Source of the DNA: Microbacterium sp. | GTDB lineage: Bacteria > Actinomycetota > Actinomycetes > Actinomycetales > Microbacteriaceae | Assembly: GCA_013823625.1 (NCBI GenBank) | Contig: PNMM01000001.1 | Location: 806,001-870,000 of the forward strand | Direction of reading: 5' to 3' | Length of the DNA stretch: 64,000 nt | Part shown: positions 43,058 to 54,706 of the stretch, piece by piece | How positions within the stretch are numbered: the stretch's first letter is position 1 | How the letters are laid out: each line of letters opens with the position of its first letter | Program-made: the position numbers and the translations under genes | Notes under the pieces: generated by a model | The model's input: the letters and a program-made list of their open reading frames with translations, nothing else | Told to the model about the DNA's origin: nothing | Database searches by the model: none

Positions 43058-43399
43058 TTACGAAATAGATGCCGAGCCGGCGATGTTCTGCGAGACGTCG
43101 ACGAGAACGTCGTCACCATCGACCGTCGCGGCGTAGACGGGAACCGGCTCATAGGCCGGGAAGTTGCGGGGCTTCCCCGTGTCGAGAGCAAACTTTGACC
43201 CGTGGGCCCAACACTCGATGGCGTCGTCCTCGACGAAACCCTCGCTCAACGAGATTTCACCGTGTGTACACGTGTCGCCGAGAGCGTGAACGGCCCCGGC
43301 CGAATCCATGACGACCGCCACGGGCACGCCATCGACAACAACCTTCTTGGCGGATGCCGGGCTGAGTTCACTCAGCGAACAGACGCGGGTCGCGGTCAT
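43058..43399 (-). CDS. Rieske [2Fe-2S] ferredoxin-type protein of the suf operon
   Basis: A 113-residue Rieske protein. The cluster ligands are Cys44-x-His46 and Cys63-x2-His66, spaced 16 residues apart, in the order seen in bacterial NirD/dioxygenase-type ferredoxins. It has no signal or membrane segment. It is 1 nt after sufD, so almost surely cotranscribed; it may deliver electrons or act as a cluster acceptor. The longer frame to 43654 overlaps sufD and is rejected. Confidence 0.92.
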   Translation of the reverse strand: MTATRVCSLSELSPASAKKVVVDGVPVAVVMDSAGAVHALGDTCTHGEISLSEGFVEDDAIECWAHGSKFALDTGKPRNFPAYEPVPVYAATVDGDDVLVDVSQNIAGSASIS

Positions 43400-43400
43400 C

Positions 43401-44585
43401 TCACACCACCGCCACAGCGTCGAGCTCGGCTTCGACCGCGGCGACGAGCCGCGCCTCGAGCTCGGGCGCACCGATCTTCTGAACGACATCGAGCAAGAAG
43501 CCCAAGACGACCAGTCGCCGCGCTTCTGCCTCGTCGATGCCGCGTGACCGCAAGTAGAAGAGCTGCTCGTCATCGAATCGACCCGTGGCGCTCGCGTGAC
43601 CCGCACCGGCGATGTCGCCCGTTTCGATCTCGAGGTTGGGGATCGAGTCGGCACGAGTGCCGTCGCTCAACACGAGGTTGCGGTTCTGCTCGTACGAGTC
43701 GGTACCCGTCGCGTCGCGCCCAATGAGCACGTCGCCCACCCAAACGGTGCGCGCTCCCTTGCCGTTCAGTGCGCCCTTGTAGTTGACGCGGCTGATGGTG
43801 TGCGGCGCGATGTGGTGCACGTAGACACGCTGCTCAAGGTGCTGGCCAGCATCCGCGAAATAAAGTCCGAGGAGTTGTCCGTCGGCGCCGGCTCCCGCGA
43901 GGTGAACAGAGGGGTTCACGCGAACGATCGCGCCGCCCAGCGAGACCACGACGTGCTTGAGTCGTGCGTCTTTGTCGACCCGCGCGAAGTGGCTCGAGAG
44001 GTGAACCGACTCGTCGTCCCACTCTTGCAGGGTCACGACGGTGAGGTCACTGCCCGCCTCGGCGACGATCTCGACGTTCTCGGTCAGTCGCGCGCTGCCG
44101 CGGTGATCGATGACCACGAGACCGCGCGCGTTGGGAGCAGCGGTGATGACGGTGTGGGCGGCTCGCGGCGAACGGTCGGTACCCGTGCGCGCGATCGTCA
44201 CAGCGACGGGTTCTTCGCTCGTGAGCGTCACGGCAAGAGCCTTCTCGGCGCTCGACCAGGCGTTTGCGGCCGCGCGCTCTTCGGCGAGACCTGCTGTGCC
44301 GACGCGCGCGTCGTCGAGAGTGATCCACTCGGTGGTGACGCCAGCAGCTGCTGAGACCTCGGCGGGGAAGGCAGAGCCGTCGAGCTCGCCGTCAATGAGA
44401 TCGCGAATCTTGTCGACCGGCGTGAGCTTCCACTCGAGCTCGCGACCGGTTACGGCCGGGAAGTCGTCGTGCGACGCTGACGCAAACCGCTCGTTGCGCG
44501 TCTGCACGGGCACGGGCGAGCCCGGGCCGTGCGCGTGCTGTTGCGTTTCGATCGTCGGTGCGTGCGGTGCGGGGGCGGAACTCAT
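43401..44585 (-). CDS. sufD: Fe-S cluster assembly protein SufD
   Basis: A 394-residue scaffold subunit. It pairs with SufB and SufC to build Fe-S clusters. The C-terminal half carries the SufB/SufD beta-helix and the 'FDDEQLFYLRSRGIDEAEARRLVVLGFL' region shared with SufB. The N terminus is a low-complexity, His/Pro-rich stretch. Its stop is followed by the next gene after 1 nt; sufB ends directly upstream with no gap. Confidence 0.95.
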   Translation of the reverse strand: MSSAPAPHAPTIETQQHAHGPGSPVPVQTRNERFASASHDDFPAVTGRELEWKLTPVDKIRDLIDGELDGSAFPAEVSAAAGVTTEWITLDDARVGTAGLAEERAAANAWSSAEKALAVTLTSEEPVAVTIARTGTDRSPRAAHTVITAAPNARGLVVIDHRGSARLTENVEIVAEAGSDLTVVTLQEWDDESVHLSSHFARVDKDARLKHVVVSLGGAIVRVNPSVHLAGAGADGQLLGLYFADAGQHLEQRVYVHHIAPHTISRVNYKGALNGKGARTVWVGDVLIGRDATGTDSYEQNRNLVLSDGTRADSIPNLEIETGDIAGAGHASATGRFDDEQLFYLRSRGIDEAEARRLVVLGFLLDVVQKIGAPELEARLVAAVEAELDAVAVV

Positions 44586-46004
44586 CTAGCCGACGCTGCC
44601 TTCCATGCTCATCTCGATGAGCTTGTTCAGCTCAAGTGCGTACTCCATGGGCAGTTCGCGCGCGATGGGTTCGATGAACCCGCGCACGATCATGGCCATG
44701 GCTTCGTCTTCGGGCAGACCGCGCGACTGCAAGTAGAACAGCTGCTCTTCGCTCACACGCGAGACCGTGGCCTCGTGACCCAGTTGCACGTCGTCGACGC
44801 GAATGTCGATCGCCGGGTAGGTGTCTGAGCGCGAGATCGTGTCAACGAGCAACGCGTCGCAGCGCACGGTGTTGGCCGAGTGGTGCGCGTTCGCGTCTAC
44901 CCGCACTTCACCGCGGTAGCCAGCGCGGCCACCGCCGCGCGCGATCGACTTCGAGACGATCGACGACGTCGTGTAGGGCGCCATGTGGATCATCTTGGCG
45001 CCAGCATCCTGGTGCTGACCGGGGCCCGCGAAGGCGACCGAGAGCGTCTCGCCCTTGGCGTGCTCGCCCATGAGGAAGATCGAGGGGTACTTCATCGTCA
45101 CCTTCGAGCCGATGTTGCCGTCGATCCACTCCATCGTCGCGCCCTCGTGCGCGACGGCACGCTTCGTGACGAGGTTGTAGACGTTGCTCGACCAGTTCTG
45201 AATCGTCGTGTAGCGAACGCGGGCGTTCTTCTTCACGATGATTTCGACGACGGCAGAGTGCAGCGAGTCGCTCTTGTAAATCGGCGCCGTGCAGCCCTCG
45301 ATGTAGTGCACGTACGAGCCCTCGTCGGCGATGATGAGCGTGCGCTCGAACTGGCCCATGTTTTCGGTGTTGATGCGGAAGTAGGCCTGCAGCGGAATCT
45401 CGACGTGCACGCCCGGAGGCACGTACACAAACGAGCCGCCCGACCACACGGCCGTGTTGAGCGCCGCGAACTTGTTGTCGCCGGCCGGAATCACGGTGCC
45501 GAAGTACTCGGTGAAGAACTCGGGATGCTCACGCAACGCCGTGTCGGTGTCCATGAAGATGACGCCCTGGGCCTCAAGGTCTTCACGAATCTGGTGATAG
45601 ACGACCTCCGACTCGTACTGCGCGGCCACGCCTGCGACGAGGCGCTGACGTTCGGCCTCGGGGATACCGAGCTTCTCGTAGGTGTTCTTGATCTCTTCCG
45701 GCAGCTCTTCCCACGTCGTGGCCTGCTTCTCGGTCGAGCGAACGAAGTACTTGATGTTGTCAAAGTCGATGCCCGACAGATCGGCACCCCAGAGCGGCAT
45801 GGGCTTCTGGCCGAAGAGCTTGAGGCCCTTGAGGCGCAGGTCGAGCATCCACTGCGGTTCGTCTTTCAAAGCAGAGATGTTGCGCACGACGCTGTCGTCG
45901 ATGCCGCGTCGAGCGGTCGAGCCGGCAGCGTCAGAGTCGCTCCAGCCAAACTCGTATTGCCCGAGACCCTCGAGCTCGGGGCGGTCGATGAGCACGTCAG
46001 ACAT
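44586..46004 (-). CDS. sufB: Fe-S cluster assembly protein SufB
   Basis: A 472-residue scaffold component, first gene of the operon. '[19 protein letters not shown]' and '[20 protein letters not shown]' (with the conserved Cys) are SufB hallmarks, as is the C-terminal '[13 protein letters not shown]'. AGAGGA lies 6 nt before the start at 46004. No intein is present. Neither the SufR-type regulator nor SufS/SufU is encoded beside it. Confidence 0.97.
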   Translation of the reverse strand: MSDVLIDRPELEGLGQYEFGWSDSDAAGSTARRGIDDSVVRNISALKDEPQWMLDLRLKGLKLFGQKPMPLWGADLSGIDFDNIKYFVRSTEKQATTWEELPEEIKNTYEKLGIPEAERQRLVAGVAAQYESEVVYHQIREDLEAQGVIFMDTDTALREHPEFFTEYFGTVIPAGDNKFAALNTAVWSGGSFVYVPPGVHVEIPLQAYFRINTENMGQFERTLIIADEGSYVHYIEGCTAPIYKSDSLHSAVVEIIVKKNARVRYTTIQNWSSNVYNLVTKRAVAHEGATMEWIDGNIGSKVTMKYPSIFLMGEHAKGETLSVAFAGPGQHQDAGAKMIHMAPYTTSSIVSKSIARGGGRAGYRGEVRVDANAHHSANTVRCDALLVDTISRSDTYPAIDIRVDDVQLGHEATVSRVSEEQLFYLQSRGLPEDEAMAMIVRGFIEPIARELPMEYALELNKLIEMSMEGSVG

Positions 46005-46239
46005 GCGGTTCCTCTTCTCTCTTCCGATCCCAACCACAGTTGGTTCGGTGACATTCCGTGGACATCGCGCGGGTACGGCCTCTTCGGCAGACGCTCAACG
46101 AGCGTGCATACACTGAGGCCAGACGAGATGTCGTGCGCGGGGCCGCCGAGCAACCCCATAAAGCGTGGCCCGCGATCGACACTGACGATGAGCTTGTTCG
46201 ATTCTATCGTGCGAAGCCTGAAAGAGGAGGAAGCAGACC

Positions 46240-47184
46240 GTGAATCGGCTGTGGCAGTGGCTGCCCATCTCAACCGCTGATCGACGCGTTCGCGTGCTCG
46301 CGTGGGCATCACTCGTGAGCCAGACGCTCATCGTCGGCACGGGAGGCGCCGTGCGACTCACGGGCTCGGGCCTCGGGTGCCCGACCTGGCCGCGGTGCAC
46401 CGAAGACTCGTTCGTTGCGACCCCCGAGATGGGCATCCACGGCGTTATCGAGTTCGGCAACCGCCTGCTGACGTTTGTGCTCGTGATCATCGCGATTCTC
46501 GCGTTCGTATCGATCCTTCGCCTCCGTCGCGAGCGTCCGGAGCTTTTTCGGCTCACGGTCGCCCTCGGGGTCGGCATCATCATCCAGGCGCTCATCGGTG
46601 GCATCACCGTGCTGACGGGCCTCAACTCGTGGATCGTCGGAGTGCACTACATCGTGTCGGCAGTTCTCGTCGCGCTCGCGGCCGTCTACGTCTACCGCGT
46701 CTATCGCGGGCGCGCCGCGAGTGAGCTTGCGGTGCCGATCGGGGTGCGTATTCTCGCGATCGCGACGGCGGTCGGAGTCTGGGTGACCGTGCTGATTGGC
46801 ATCGTCGTGACCGGGTCGGGGCCGCACGCCGGAGACGCAAGCACGCCGCGCAACGGTCTCGACAGCGAGTTGCTGCAGCACTTCCACTCGTGGCCCGCGT
46901 ACGTGACGTTCGGCCTGACCCTCCTGCTCATCGTCGCAGCGTGGCGTTCCGGCCGGGCGCCACTGCTCCGCTGGTCATTGGCGCTACTCGCAGTCGAGGG
47001 CGTTCAGATCGCCGTCGGACTCGCTCAGGCCCGCCTCGGTCTTCCAGTCATCCTCGTGGGTGTGCACATGGTGCTCGCTTGTGTGCTTATCGCCGTCATG
47101 ACGGCGGTTGTGTTGACCACGCGAAAGAGCGTCGACGAGACAGCTCGCGCATCAGACGCAGAACGCGAGACCGTCGCCAGCTAG
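46240..47184 (+). CDS. ctaA: Haem A synthase (COX15/CtaA)
   Basis: Oxidises haem O to haem A for the aa3-type oxidase. The 314-residue protein has eight helices, '[18 protein letters not shown]' near the first (with the two outer cysteines), '[12 protein letters not shown]' and 'HYIVS', 'LLQHFHSW' and 'GVHMVLA' supplying haem-ligand histidines. GTG 46240 has AGAGGAGG 9 nt upstream. It is divergent from sufB and convergent with ctaB. Confidence 0.94.
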   Translation: MNRLWQWLPISTADRRVRVLAWASLVSQTLIVGTGGAVRLTGSGLGCPTWPRCTEDSFVATPEMGIHGVIEFGNRLLTFVLVIIAILAFVSILRLRRERPELFRLTVALGVGIIIQALIGGITVLTGLNSWIVGVHYIVSAVLVALAAVYVYRVYRGRAASELAVPIGVRILAIATAVGVWVTVLIGIVVTGSGPHAGDASTPRNGLDSELLQHFHSWPAYVTFGLTLLLIVAAWRSGRAPLLRWSLALLAVEGVQIAVGLAQARLGLPVILVGVHMVLACVLIAVMTAVVLTTRKSVDETARASDAERETVAS

Positions 47185-48101
47185 AACGGCAGTAGCGGGT
47201 CGATTCCTACAGCGACGAAGAGCAACGTCAAGTAGGTGATGCTCGCGTGGAACACGCGCATGGGCTTCGCCTCGAGACCGCGAACGGCACGACCGTACAG
47301 GCGGTGGCTCTCGACGATGAACCATCCCCCCGAGATAAGGGCGACGGCGGTGTAGAGCGCCCCCATCGGTGCGATGGGGATAAGCAAGAGCGACGCGGCG
47401 ACAGTCGCCCACGCGTACAGCACGACTTGCACGCCGACCGTGGCCCGATCGCGCAACACCGCCAGCATGGGCACGTGGGCAACGGCGTAGTCCTCGCGGT
47501 ACTTCATCGACAGCGGCCAATAGTGCGGCGGGGTCCACAAGAAGACGACGAGAAACAGAATGAACGGCGGCCATGCGAGCGAGCCGGTCACCGCAGACCA
47601 GCCAATGAGCACCGGAAAGCAGCCGGCGATTCCGCCCCAGATGATGTTCTGCTCTGTGCGTCGCTTCAAGACGAGCGTGTAGATGACGACGTAGAAAAGA
47701 ATCGCGGCGAGCGAGAGTGAGGCGGCCAGCCAGTTCGTGGTGAGGCCCAGCCACACGATCGACACAATGCCGATGGTGTACGCGAAGATGAGGGCCGCCC
47801 GGTCAGAGATCTCGCCCGTCACGAGCGGACGATTCTGGGTGCGGTTCATGACGCGGTCGATATCGCGGTCGATGTACATGTTGAAGGCACCGGCCGAACC
47901 TGCCGACAGGGCACCACCGATGAGCGTTGCGAGCACGAGCCAGATGCTGGGCAGGCCGTTGGCCGCGAGAATCATGACGGGCGCTGTCGTCACCAGGAGC
48001 AATTCGATGACGCGCGGTTTGGTCAGAGCCACATAGGCAGAAATGGTGCGGCGGATGCTCCGCGGTCGCGTCGTGACGGCGTGATCGAGGGCGGTATCCA
48101 T
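47181..48101 (-). CDS. ctaB: Protohaem IX farnesyltransferase (haem O synthase)
   Basis: Adds farnesyl to haem b to give haem O. The 306-residue UbiA-family enzyme has about nine helices and the '[19 protein letters not shown]' motif (about 85-103), the Mg-prenyl-diphosphate site. AAGGAG is 4 nt before the ATG at 48101. Its 3' end overlaps ctaA in a shared CTAG. It is divergent from tkt across 190 bp. Confidence 0.95.
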   Translation of the reverse strand: MDTALDHAVTTRPRSIRRTISAYVALTKPRVIELLLVTTAPVMILAANGLPSIWLVLATLIGGALSAGSAGAFNMYIDRDIDRVMNRTQNRPLVTGEISDRAALIFAYTIGIVSIVWLGLTTNWLAASLSLAAILFYVVIYTLVLKRRTEQNIIWGGIAGCFPVLIGWSAVTGSLAWPPFILFLVVFLWTPPHYWPLSMKYREDYAVAHVPMLAVLRDRATVGVQVVLYAWATVAASLLLIPIAPMGALYTAVALISGGWFIVESHRLYGRAVRGLEAKPMRVFHASITYLTLLFVAVGIDPLLPF

Positions 48102-48291
48102 AGCTCCTTCATTCCTGGCACAGAATTGCGAGCAGTCTACGGGAGCCACCTTGAGAGCTGACCCGGTGCGAACCGCACGTGGCATATGACCCTCTCTATA
48201 CTGGCCAGGGTCGTCGATGCCCTGCACGCTTCCGATCGTGCAGGTGCACATACGGCCCGCATCCGTCTGAAGAAAGGGCAGTACCGACGCC

Positions 48292-50382
48292 ATGACCGAT
48301 CTGACCTGGGACGACCTCGACCGCCACGCCGTCGACACCGCACGGCTTCTCGCCGCCGACGCCGTTGAGAAGGTCGGCAACGGCCACCCCGGCACGGCTA
48401 TGTCACTGGCACCCGTTGCCTACCTGCTGCACCAGAAGGTCATGCAGCACGACCCCTCTGACCCGCACTGGCTCGGCCGCGACCGCTTCATTCTGTCGGC
48501 AGGCCACAGCTCGCTCACGCAGTACGTGCAGTTGTACCTCGGCGGCTACGGCCTCGAGCTCGATGACCTCAAGGCTCTGCGTACGTGGGGGTCGAAGACT
48601 CCTGGCCACCCCGAGTTCGGCCACACCGATGGTGTCGAGATCACCACGGGTCCGCTCGGACAAGGCCTCGCTTCGGCGGTGGGCTTTGCCTACGCCGCTC
48701 GTTTCGAGCGCGGGTTGCTCGACCCTGCAACGCCGGCGGGCGAGAGCGTTTTCGATCACCACATCTACGTCATTGCCGGCGATGGCGACTTGCAAGAGGG
48801 CGTCACGAGCGAGGCCGGCTCGCTAGCTGGCCACCAGCAGCTCGGCAACCTCATCGCGATCTACGACTCGAACCAGATTTCGATCGAAGACGACACCAAC
48901 ATTGCGTTCACCGAAGACGTCGCTGCGCGCTACGAGGCGTACGGCTGGCAGGTTCAGACGGTCGACTGGAAGAAGACCGGCGAATACGTCGAAGACCTGC
49001 ACGCGCTCCACGCCGCTCTTGAGGCCGCGAAGGCCGAGACGGGCAAGCCCAGCCTGATCATCCTCAAGACGATCATTGGTTGGCCTGCACCCACGAAGCA
49101 GAACACGGGCAAGATTCACGGCTCGGCCCTCGGCGCCGACGAGCTCGCAGCCACGAAGACGGTCATGGGCTTCGACCCCGCCGAGCACTTCGCCGTGAGC
49201 GACGACGTCATCACCCACACGCGCGGCGCTGTCGAGCGCGGTCGTGAACGCCACGCTGCGTGGAACACGCGCTTCGACGCGTGGGCCGCGGCGAACCCCG
49301 AGAACGCCGCGCTGCTCGCGCGCATGCAGGCCGGTGAACTGCCCGCCGAGCTCGACGCAGCCCTTCCTGTCTTCGAAGGCGGCACGAGCGTCTCGACGCG
49401 CGCCGCCTCGGGCAAGGTCATCAACGCGATCGCGGGCGTGCTGCCGGAGTTCTGGGGCGGTTCGGCCGACCTCGCCGAGTCGAACCTCACGACCATCGCG
49501 GGTGGCGGCTCGTTCGCACCGACCGAACACTCGACGCACGAGTGGAAGGCGAACCCCTACGGTCGCGTTCTGCACTTTGGCATTCGCGAGCACGCCATGG
49601 GCGCGATCCTGAACGGCATCGCCTTGCACGGCCGCACGCGTGTCTTCGGTGGCACGTTCCTGATCTTCAGCGACTACATGCGCCCGGCCGTGCGCCTCGC
49701 GGCCCTCATGAACGTCGCTGTCACGTACGTCTGGACTCACGACTCGGTCGCGCTCGGCGAAGACGGCCCAACCCACCAGCCCATTGAGCAGCTCGCCTCG
49801 CTGCGCGCGATTCCCGGGCTGGCAATCGTGCGACCGGCTGATGCCAACGAGACCGCCCACGCGTGGAAAGCCGTGCTCGAGCGCCGCTCCCCCGCCGGCA
49901 TCGCGCTGACCCGTCAGAACATCCCCGTCTTCACGCGCGGCTCGGGTGTTGCCTCGGGCGATGAACTCGCCGCTGCACACCACGTCTCGAAGGGCGCCTA
50001 CGTACTCGCCGAGGCCGCCAACGGTTCGCCCGACGTCATTCTCATCGCGACGGGCTCTGAGGTTGCGGTGGCGATGGATGCTCGCGCGCAGCTCGCTGAG
50101 CAGGGCATCCACGCCCGCGTCGTCTCGGCCCCCTGCCTCGAGTGGTTCGACGAGCAAAGCGCGGAGTACCGCGAGTCGGTGCTGCCGGCCAGCATCACCG
50201 CGCGCGTCTCGGTCGAAGCGGGCCTCGCCCTCAGCTGGCACAAGTACGTCGGCGACCGCGGGCGCACGGTGTCGATCGAGCACTTCGGGGCCTCGGCCGA
50301 CTACCAGACGTTGTTCCGCGAGTTCGGTATCACGCCCGAGGCTGTTGCAGCAGCGGCGCGTGAGAGCATCGCCGCCCACTAG
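48292..50382 (+). CDS. tkt: Transketolase
   Basis: TPP enzyme of the non-oxidative pentose phosphate route. The 696-residue protein has '[11 protein letters not shown]' (about 32-42), the TPP motif 'AGDGDLQEG...N', '[18 protein letters not shown]' and '[16 protein letters not shown]'. It heads the tkt-tal-pgi-zwf-opcA-pgl operon. The -10-like TATACT at 48197-48202 is a possible promoter. Confidence 0.97.
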   Translation: MTDLTWDDLDRHAVDTARLLAADAVEKVGNGHPGTAMSLAPVAYLLHQKVMQHDPSDPHWLGRDRFILSAGHSSLTQYVQLYLGGYGLELDDLKALRTWGSKTPGHPEFGHTDGVEITTGPLGQGLASAVGFAYAARFERGLLDPATPAGESVFDHHIYVIAGDGDLQEGVTSEAGSLAGHQQLGNLIAIYDSNQISIEDDTNIAFTEDVAARYEAYGWQVQTVDWKKTGEYVEDLHALHAALEAAKAETGKPSLIILKTIIGWPAPTKQNTGKIHGSALGADELAATKTVMGFDPAEHFAVSDDVITHTRGAVERGRERHAAWNTRFDAWAAANPENAALLARMQAGELPAELDAALPVFEGGTSVSTRAASGKVINAIAGVLPEFWGGSADLAESNLTTIAGGGSFAPTEHSTHEWKANPYGRVLHFGIREHAMGAILNGIALHGRTRVFGGTFLIFSDYMRPAVRLAALMNVAVTYVWTHDSVALGEDGPTHQPIEQLASLRAIPGLAIVRPADANETAHAWKAVLERRSPAGIALTRQNIPVFTRGSGVASGDELAAAHHVSKGAYVLAEAANGSPDVILIATGSEVAVAMDARAQLAEQGIHARVVSAPCLEWFDEQSAEYRESVLPASITARVSVEAGLALSWHKYVGDRGRTVSIEHFGASADYQTLFREFGITPEAVAAAARESIAAH

Positions 50383-50436
50383 CTCGGTCGCCTGCGACCG
50401 CCCCGTTGATCACCACCTCTCACGATTGAAGGCACC

Positions 50437-51546
50437 ATGACTTCCACCCCGACCGCACAGCTCAGCGACCTCGGCGTCAGCATCTGGCTCGACGACCTCT
50501 CGCGTGACCGCATCACCTCCGGCGGTCTCGCCGCGCTCATTACTGACCGCAACGTCGTGGGCGTCACGACCAACCCGACGATCTTCGCCGCCGCCCTCGC
50601 GACGGGCACCACGTACGACGCGCAGATTCGCGAGCTCGCCGCGGCGGGTACCGACGTGACGCAGGCGGTGTTCGAGATCACGACCGATGACGTCGCGGCA
50701 GCGAGCGACATCTTCGCGACGGTCTCGGCGTCGACGAACGGCCGTGACGGTCGCGTCTCGATTGAGGTCGAGCCGGGACTCGCTCACGACGCCGCAGGAA
50801 CGATCGCTCAGGCGCAGCAGCTCTGGAAGAAGGTCGGGCGACCGAACGCCATGATCAAGATTCCGGCAACGGTCGAGGGCCTCGCCGCGATCACCGAGAC
50901 GATCGCGGCGGGTATCAGCGTCAACGTCACGCTCATCTTCAGCCTCGAGCGTCACCGCGCCGTCATCGACGCCTACCTCGCCGGTCTCGAGAAGGCGCAC
51001 GCTGCCGGCATCGATCTTTCGACCATCCACTCGGTTGCCTCGTTCTTCGTGTCGCGCGTCGACACCGAGATCGACAAGCGACTGGTCGAGATTGGCACGC
51101 ACGAGGCCCTCGCTCTCAAGAGCAAGGCCGGCATCGCGAACGCGCGCCTCGCCTACGAGGTGTTTGAGCAGGCCTTCGCCACTGACCGCGCCGCAGCGCT
51201 GTTGGCCGCCGGTGCCAACGTGCAGCGTCCGCTCTGGGCGTCGACGGGCGTGAAAGACCCGAGCCTGCCCGACACCCTCTATGTGACCGAGCTGGCCGTG
51301 GCCCACACCGTCAACACGATGCCCGAAAAGACCCTGCAGGCCACCTTTGACCACGGCGTAATCACTGGTGATCTCGTGTCGGGCAGCTACGACGGCGCAC
51401 GAGCGGTGCTGGCCTCGCTCGACGAACTCGGAATCTCGTACGACGAGGTGACGGCGCTGCTCGAGAAGGAAGGCGTCGAGAAGTTCATCGTGAGCTGGAA
51501 CGAACTGCTCGACACCGTCAGCGCCGCACTCGAGGCTGCGCGATGA
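50437..51546 (+). CDS. tal: Transaldolase
   Basis: A 369-residue class I aldolase-type enzyme. 'GVTTNPTIF' (about 43-51) and the Schiff-base lysine in 'MIKIPAT' are diagnostic. It matches the longer TalB-like actinobacterial type. It follows tkt after 54 bp and overlaps pgi by 4 nt (ATGA). Confidence 0.97.
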   Translation: MTSTPTAQLSDLGVSIWLDDLSRDRITSGGLAALITDRNVVGVTTNPTIFAAALATGTTYDAQIRELAAAGTDVTQAVFEITTDDVAAASDIFATVSASTNGRDGRVSIEVEPGLAHDAAGTIAQAQQLWKKVGRPNAMIKIPATVEGLAAITETIAAGISVNVTLIFSLERHRAVIDAYLAGLEKAHAAGIDLSTIHSVASFFVSRVDTEIDKRLVEIGTHEALALKSKAGIANARLAYEVFEQAFATDRAAALLAAGANVQRPLWASTGVKDPSLPDTLYVTELAVAHTVNTMPEKTLQATFDHGVITGDLVSGSYDGARAVLASLDELGISYDEVTALLEKEGVEKFIVSWNELLDTVSAALEAAR

Positions 51547-53138
51547 CCGTCACGGTCGCTGCCCGCGGCGACGCGCAGCTCGCCATCGAGCGGCACGTTC
51601 CGGCGCTCGTCGAGCAGCTCGTGGCGAGCCGCATCACGGCTGGCGACAGCACGCTGTGGGGCCCCGCCGCTGAGGCTGAGGCGAGCATCCGTCTCGGCTG
51701 GACCCAGGCCGTCGCTGTCTCACGTCCTCTCGTCGCCGAGATCGTCGCGCTGCGCGAGCAACTTCTCGAGCGCGGCATCTCGCGCATCGTGCTGTGTGGC
51801 ATGGGCGGCTCGTCGCTCGCGCCCGAGGTCATCACGCAAACCGCGGGCGTTCCGCTGGTCGTTCTCGACTCGACTGACCCCTCGCAGGTGTCAGCCGCTC
51901 TCGGAGAGCACCTCGGCCACACGGCCGTCGTGGTTTCGTCGAAGTCGGGTTCAACGGTCGAGACCGACAGCCAGAAGCGCAGCTTCGAGGCCGCGTTCCG
52001 TGCCGCGGGAATCGACCCGGCCGAGCGAATCATCATCGTCACCGATCCGGGCTCGCCCCTTGAGCAGGCCTCGACGGCTGACGGCTACCGAATCTTCACC
52101 GCCGACCCCACGGTGGGCGGCCGATACTCGGCTCTGACCGCGTTTGGGCTCGTTCCTTCCGGTCTTGCGGGCGTTGACCTGGATGCCCTCCTCGACGAAG
52201 CCGAGGCGGCAAGCCTGCCCCTCGCGGTCGACAGTGCTTCGAACCCGGGCCTGCAGTTGGGTGCCGCGATCGCCGGCACCTCGCCCCCGCGCGACAAGCT
52301 CGTGATCGTCGCTGATGGCACCCACATCGTGGGCCTCGGTGACTGGATTGAGCAGCTCATCGCCGAATCAACCGGCAAAGACGGCGTGGGCATCTTGCCG
52401 GTCGTCGTGGGTGTCGACGCGCCTGAGCTCACGAGCGGCGCGCCCGACATTCAGGTCGTTCGACTCGTCGCCGATGCCCGCGCCACGCGCGAGGTCGCTG
52501 ACGGCGAGATCGAATTGTCGGGCACTCTCGGTGCTCAGCTGCTCACCTGGCAGTACGCCACGGCTGTCGCCGGGGTGCTGCTCGGCATTAATCCCTTCGA
52601 TCAGCCCGATGTCGAGTCGGCCAAGGTCGCCGCGCGCGGACTCCTTGACGCACGCCCCGAGCCGGTTGGCGCGGCGTTCGTTGACGGTGGAGTCGAGGTC
52701 GTCGGGCCTTCTGACGTGCTCGGCACAGCATCCACGGTCGCCGACGCCGTACGCGCTCTTGAGGCAACCCTGTCACCCACGGGCTACCTGTCGGTGCAGG
52801 CCTACCTCAACCGCCTCGCGCACCCAGAGCTTGAGGTGCTGCGGCATCTCATCGCTGCGCGCACGCAGCGCCCGGTAACCTTTGGGTGGGGCCCTCGTTT
52901 CTTGCATTCCACGGGTCAGTACCACAAGGGTGGTCCTGCGATTGGCGCCTTCCTGCAGATCACGGGCTCGCTCGGTGACGACCTGGTGATTCCCGATCGC
53001 CCGTTCAGCTACGCGCAGCTCATCGCCGCCCAAGCGGCCGGTGACGCTGTTGTGCTGGCCGAGCACGGCGCGCCGGTGGTGACCCTGCGGGTGAACGACT
53101 CCGACGGCATCGCGGCCATCATCGCGGCGCTCTCCTGA
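51543..53138 (+). CDS. pgi: Glucose-6-phosphate isomerase (divergent actinobacterial type)
   Basis: Links glycolysis with the pentose route. The 531-residue protein has the SIS-domain features '[11 protein letters not shown]' (about 88-98) and '[10 protein letters not shown]' (about 131-140), and a C-terminal '[11 protein letters not shown]'. It is diverged from E. coli Pgi, as in other actinobacterial tkt-zwf operons. Start overlaps tal by 4 nt. Confidence 0.92.
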   Translation: MTVTVAARGDAQLAIERHVPALVEQLVASRITAGDSTLWGPAAEAEASIRLGWTQAVAVSRPLVAEIVALREQLLERGISRIVLCGMGGSSLAPEVITQTAGVPLVVLDSTDPSQVSAALGEHLGHTAVVVSSKSGSTVETDSQKRSFEAAFRAAGIDPAERIIIVTDPGSPLEQASTADGYRIFTADPTVGGRYSALTAFGLVPSGLAGVDLDALLDEAEAASLPLAVDSASNPGLQLGAAIAGTSPPRDKLVIVADGTHIVGLGDWIEQLIAESTGKDGVGILPVVVGVDAPELTSGAPDIQVVRLVADARATREVADGEIELSGTLGAQLLTWQYATAVAGVLLGINPFDQPDVESAKVAARGLLDARPEPVGAAFVDGGVEVVGPSDVLGTASTVADAVRALEATLSPTGYLSVQAYLNRLAHPELEVLRHLIAARTQRPVTFGWGPRFLHSTGQYHKGGPAIGAFLQITGSLGDDLVIPDRPFSYAQLIAAQAAGDAVVLAEHGAPVVTLRVNDSDGIAAIIAALS

Positions 53139-53164
53139 CCCGCTCCGCCACCACGAGGAGAACC

Positions 53165-54706
53165 ATGGCCCCGGCCGCCATCGATCGCGACAACAATCCC
53201 CTGCGTTCCCCCGACGATCGTCGGCTCAACCGCATTGCGGGCCCCAGTGGGCTCATCATTTTCGGCGTGACGGGCGACCTCTCGCGCAAGAAGCTCATGC
53301 CCGCGGTCTACGACCTCGCCAACCGCGGTCTGCTTCCGCCCGGCTTTGCCCTCATTGGCTTCGCTCGGCGCGACTGGGCGACGCAAGACTTCGAGCAGGT
53401 CGTGCACGATGCCGTGAAGCAGTATGCGCGCACGCCGTTCAACGAAGAGGTCTGGCGACAACTCGCTGCGGGCATCCGTTTCGTCTCCGGAGACTTTGAC
53501 GACGACGGAGCATTCGATCGACTGACGTCGACCCTCGCCGAGCTTGATCGTGAGCGGGGAACGATGGGAAACCACGCGTTCTATCTCTCGATTCCGCCGA
53601 AGTCGTTCCCCCTCGTGACCGAGCAGTTGCGGCGCAGCGGACTCGCCGAGGCCAAGCCCGGCGAGTGGCGTCGCGTGGTCATCGAGAAGCCATTCGGAAG
53701 TGACCTCGAGACGGCACGCGAACTCAACGATGTTGTCGAGTCGGTTTTTCCGCCTGACTCGGTGTTTCGCATCGATCACTATCTGGGCAAAGAGACCGTT
53801 CAGAACATCCTCGCGCTGCGTTTCGCCAACATGCTGTATGAGCCGATCTGGAACGCAAACTACGTCGACCACATCCAGATCACGATGGCAGAAGACATCG
53901 GGGTCGGCGGTCGTGCGGGGTACTACGACGGCATCGGCGCTGCCCGCGACGTCATTCAGAACCACTTGTTGCAGTTGCTCGCCCTCACCGCGATGGAAGA
54001 ACCCGTATCGTTCGACGCGGCCGACCTGCGGGCCGAGAAAGAGAAAGTGCTGTCGGCGGTTCGCCTGCCGAAAGACCTGGCAACCGGCACGGCGCGCGGG
54101 CAATACGCGAGTGGCTGGCAGGGCGGTGAGTGGGTCACGGGCTTCCTCGAAGAAGAGGGCATGAACCCGCAGTCGGTGACTGAGACCTACGCGGCGATGC
54201 GGCTCGACATCAACACCCGTCGCTGGGCGGGAGTGCCCTTCTACTTGCGTGCCGGAAAGCGGCTCGGCCGCCGCGTCACCGAGATCGCCGTGGTCTTCAA
54301 GAGAGCACCGCAGTACTTGTTCGCCGAAGCCCAGACCTCGGCGCTCGGGCAGAACGCCCTCGTGATTCGCGTGCAACCCGATGAAGGCGTCACGATTCGG
54401 TTCGGCTCCAAGGTCCCTGGCGCGGGAATGCAGGTTCGCGACGTCACGATGGACTTCGGCTATGGCCACGCCTTCACCGAAGCAAGCCCCGAGGCCTACG
54501 AACGCCTTATTCTCGACGTTCTTCTCGGCGACCCGCCGCTCTTTCCGCGGCACGAAGAGGTCGAGCTGAGCTGGAAGATTCTTGACCCGATTGAGCAGTT
54601 CTGGGCGACGCAAGGCCGCCCTGAACAGTACGCGCCGGGAACGTGGGGCCCTCAGTCGGCCGACGACTTGCTCGCTCGCGACGGACGCGTCTGGAGGCGC
54701 CCATGA
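53165..54706 (+). CDS. zwf: Glucose-6-phosphate dehydrogenase
   Basis: A 513-residue enzyme that yields NADPH and 6-phosphogluconolactone. 'FGVTGDLSRKKLMPA' (about 34-48) is the nucleotide loop and 'RIDHYLGKE' (about 201-209) the active site, with the usual 'EKPFG' before it. GAGGAGA precedes ATG 53165. It overlaps opcA by 4 nt. Confidence 0.97.
   Translation: MAPAAIDRDNNPLRSPDDRRLNRIAGPSGLIIFGVTGDLSRKKLMPAVYDLANRGLLPPGFALIGFARRDWATQDFEQVVHDAVKQYARTPFNEEVWRQLAAGIRFVSGDFDDDGAFDRLTSTLAELDRERGTMGNHAFYLSIPPKSFPLVTEQLRRSGLAEAKPGEWRRVVIEKPFGSDLETARELNDVVESVFPPDSVFRIDHYLGKETVQNILALRFANMLYEPIWNANYVDHIQITMAEDIGVGGRAGYYDGIGAARDVIQNHLLQLLALTAMEEPVSFDAADLRAEKEKVLSAVRLPKDLATGTARGQYASGWQGGEWVTGFLEEEGMNPQSVTETYAAMRLDINTRRWAGVPFYLRAGKRLGRRVTEIAVVFKRAPQYLFAEAQTSALGQNALVIRVQPDEGVTIRFGSKVPGAGMQVRDVTMDFGYGHAFTEASPEAYERLILDVLLGDPPLFPRHEEVELSWKILDPIEQFWATQGRPEQYAPGTWGPQSADDLLARDGRVWRRP

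Noticed and set aside
44880-46280. A 466-codon plus-strand frame opposite sufB.
   Set aside because: Antisense shadow of sufB; it has no domain, and it would overlap the start of ctaA.
53009-54613. A 534-codon minus-strand frame opposite zwf.
   Set aside because: Same reason: the zwf frame on the plus strand has all active-site motifs and the antisense protein has none.
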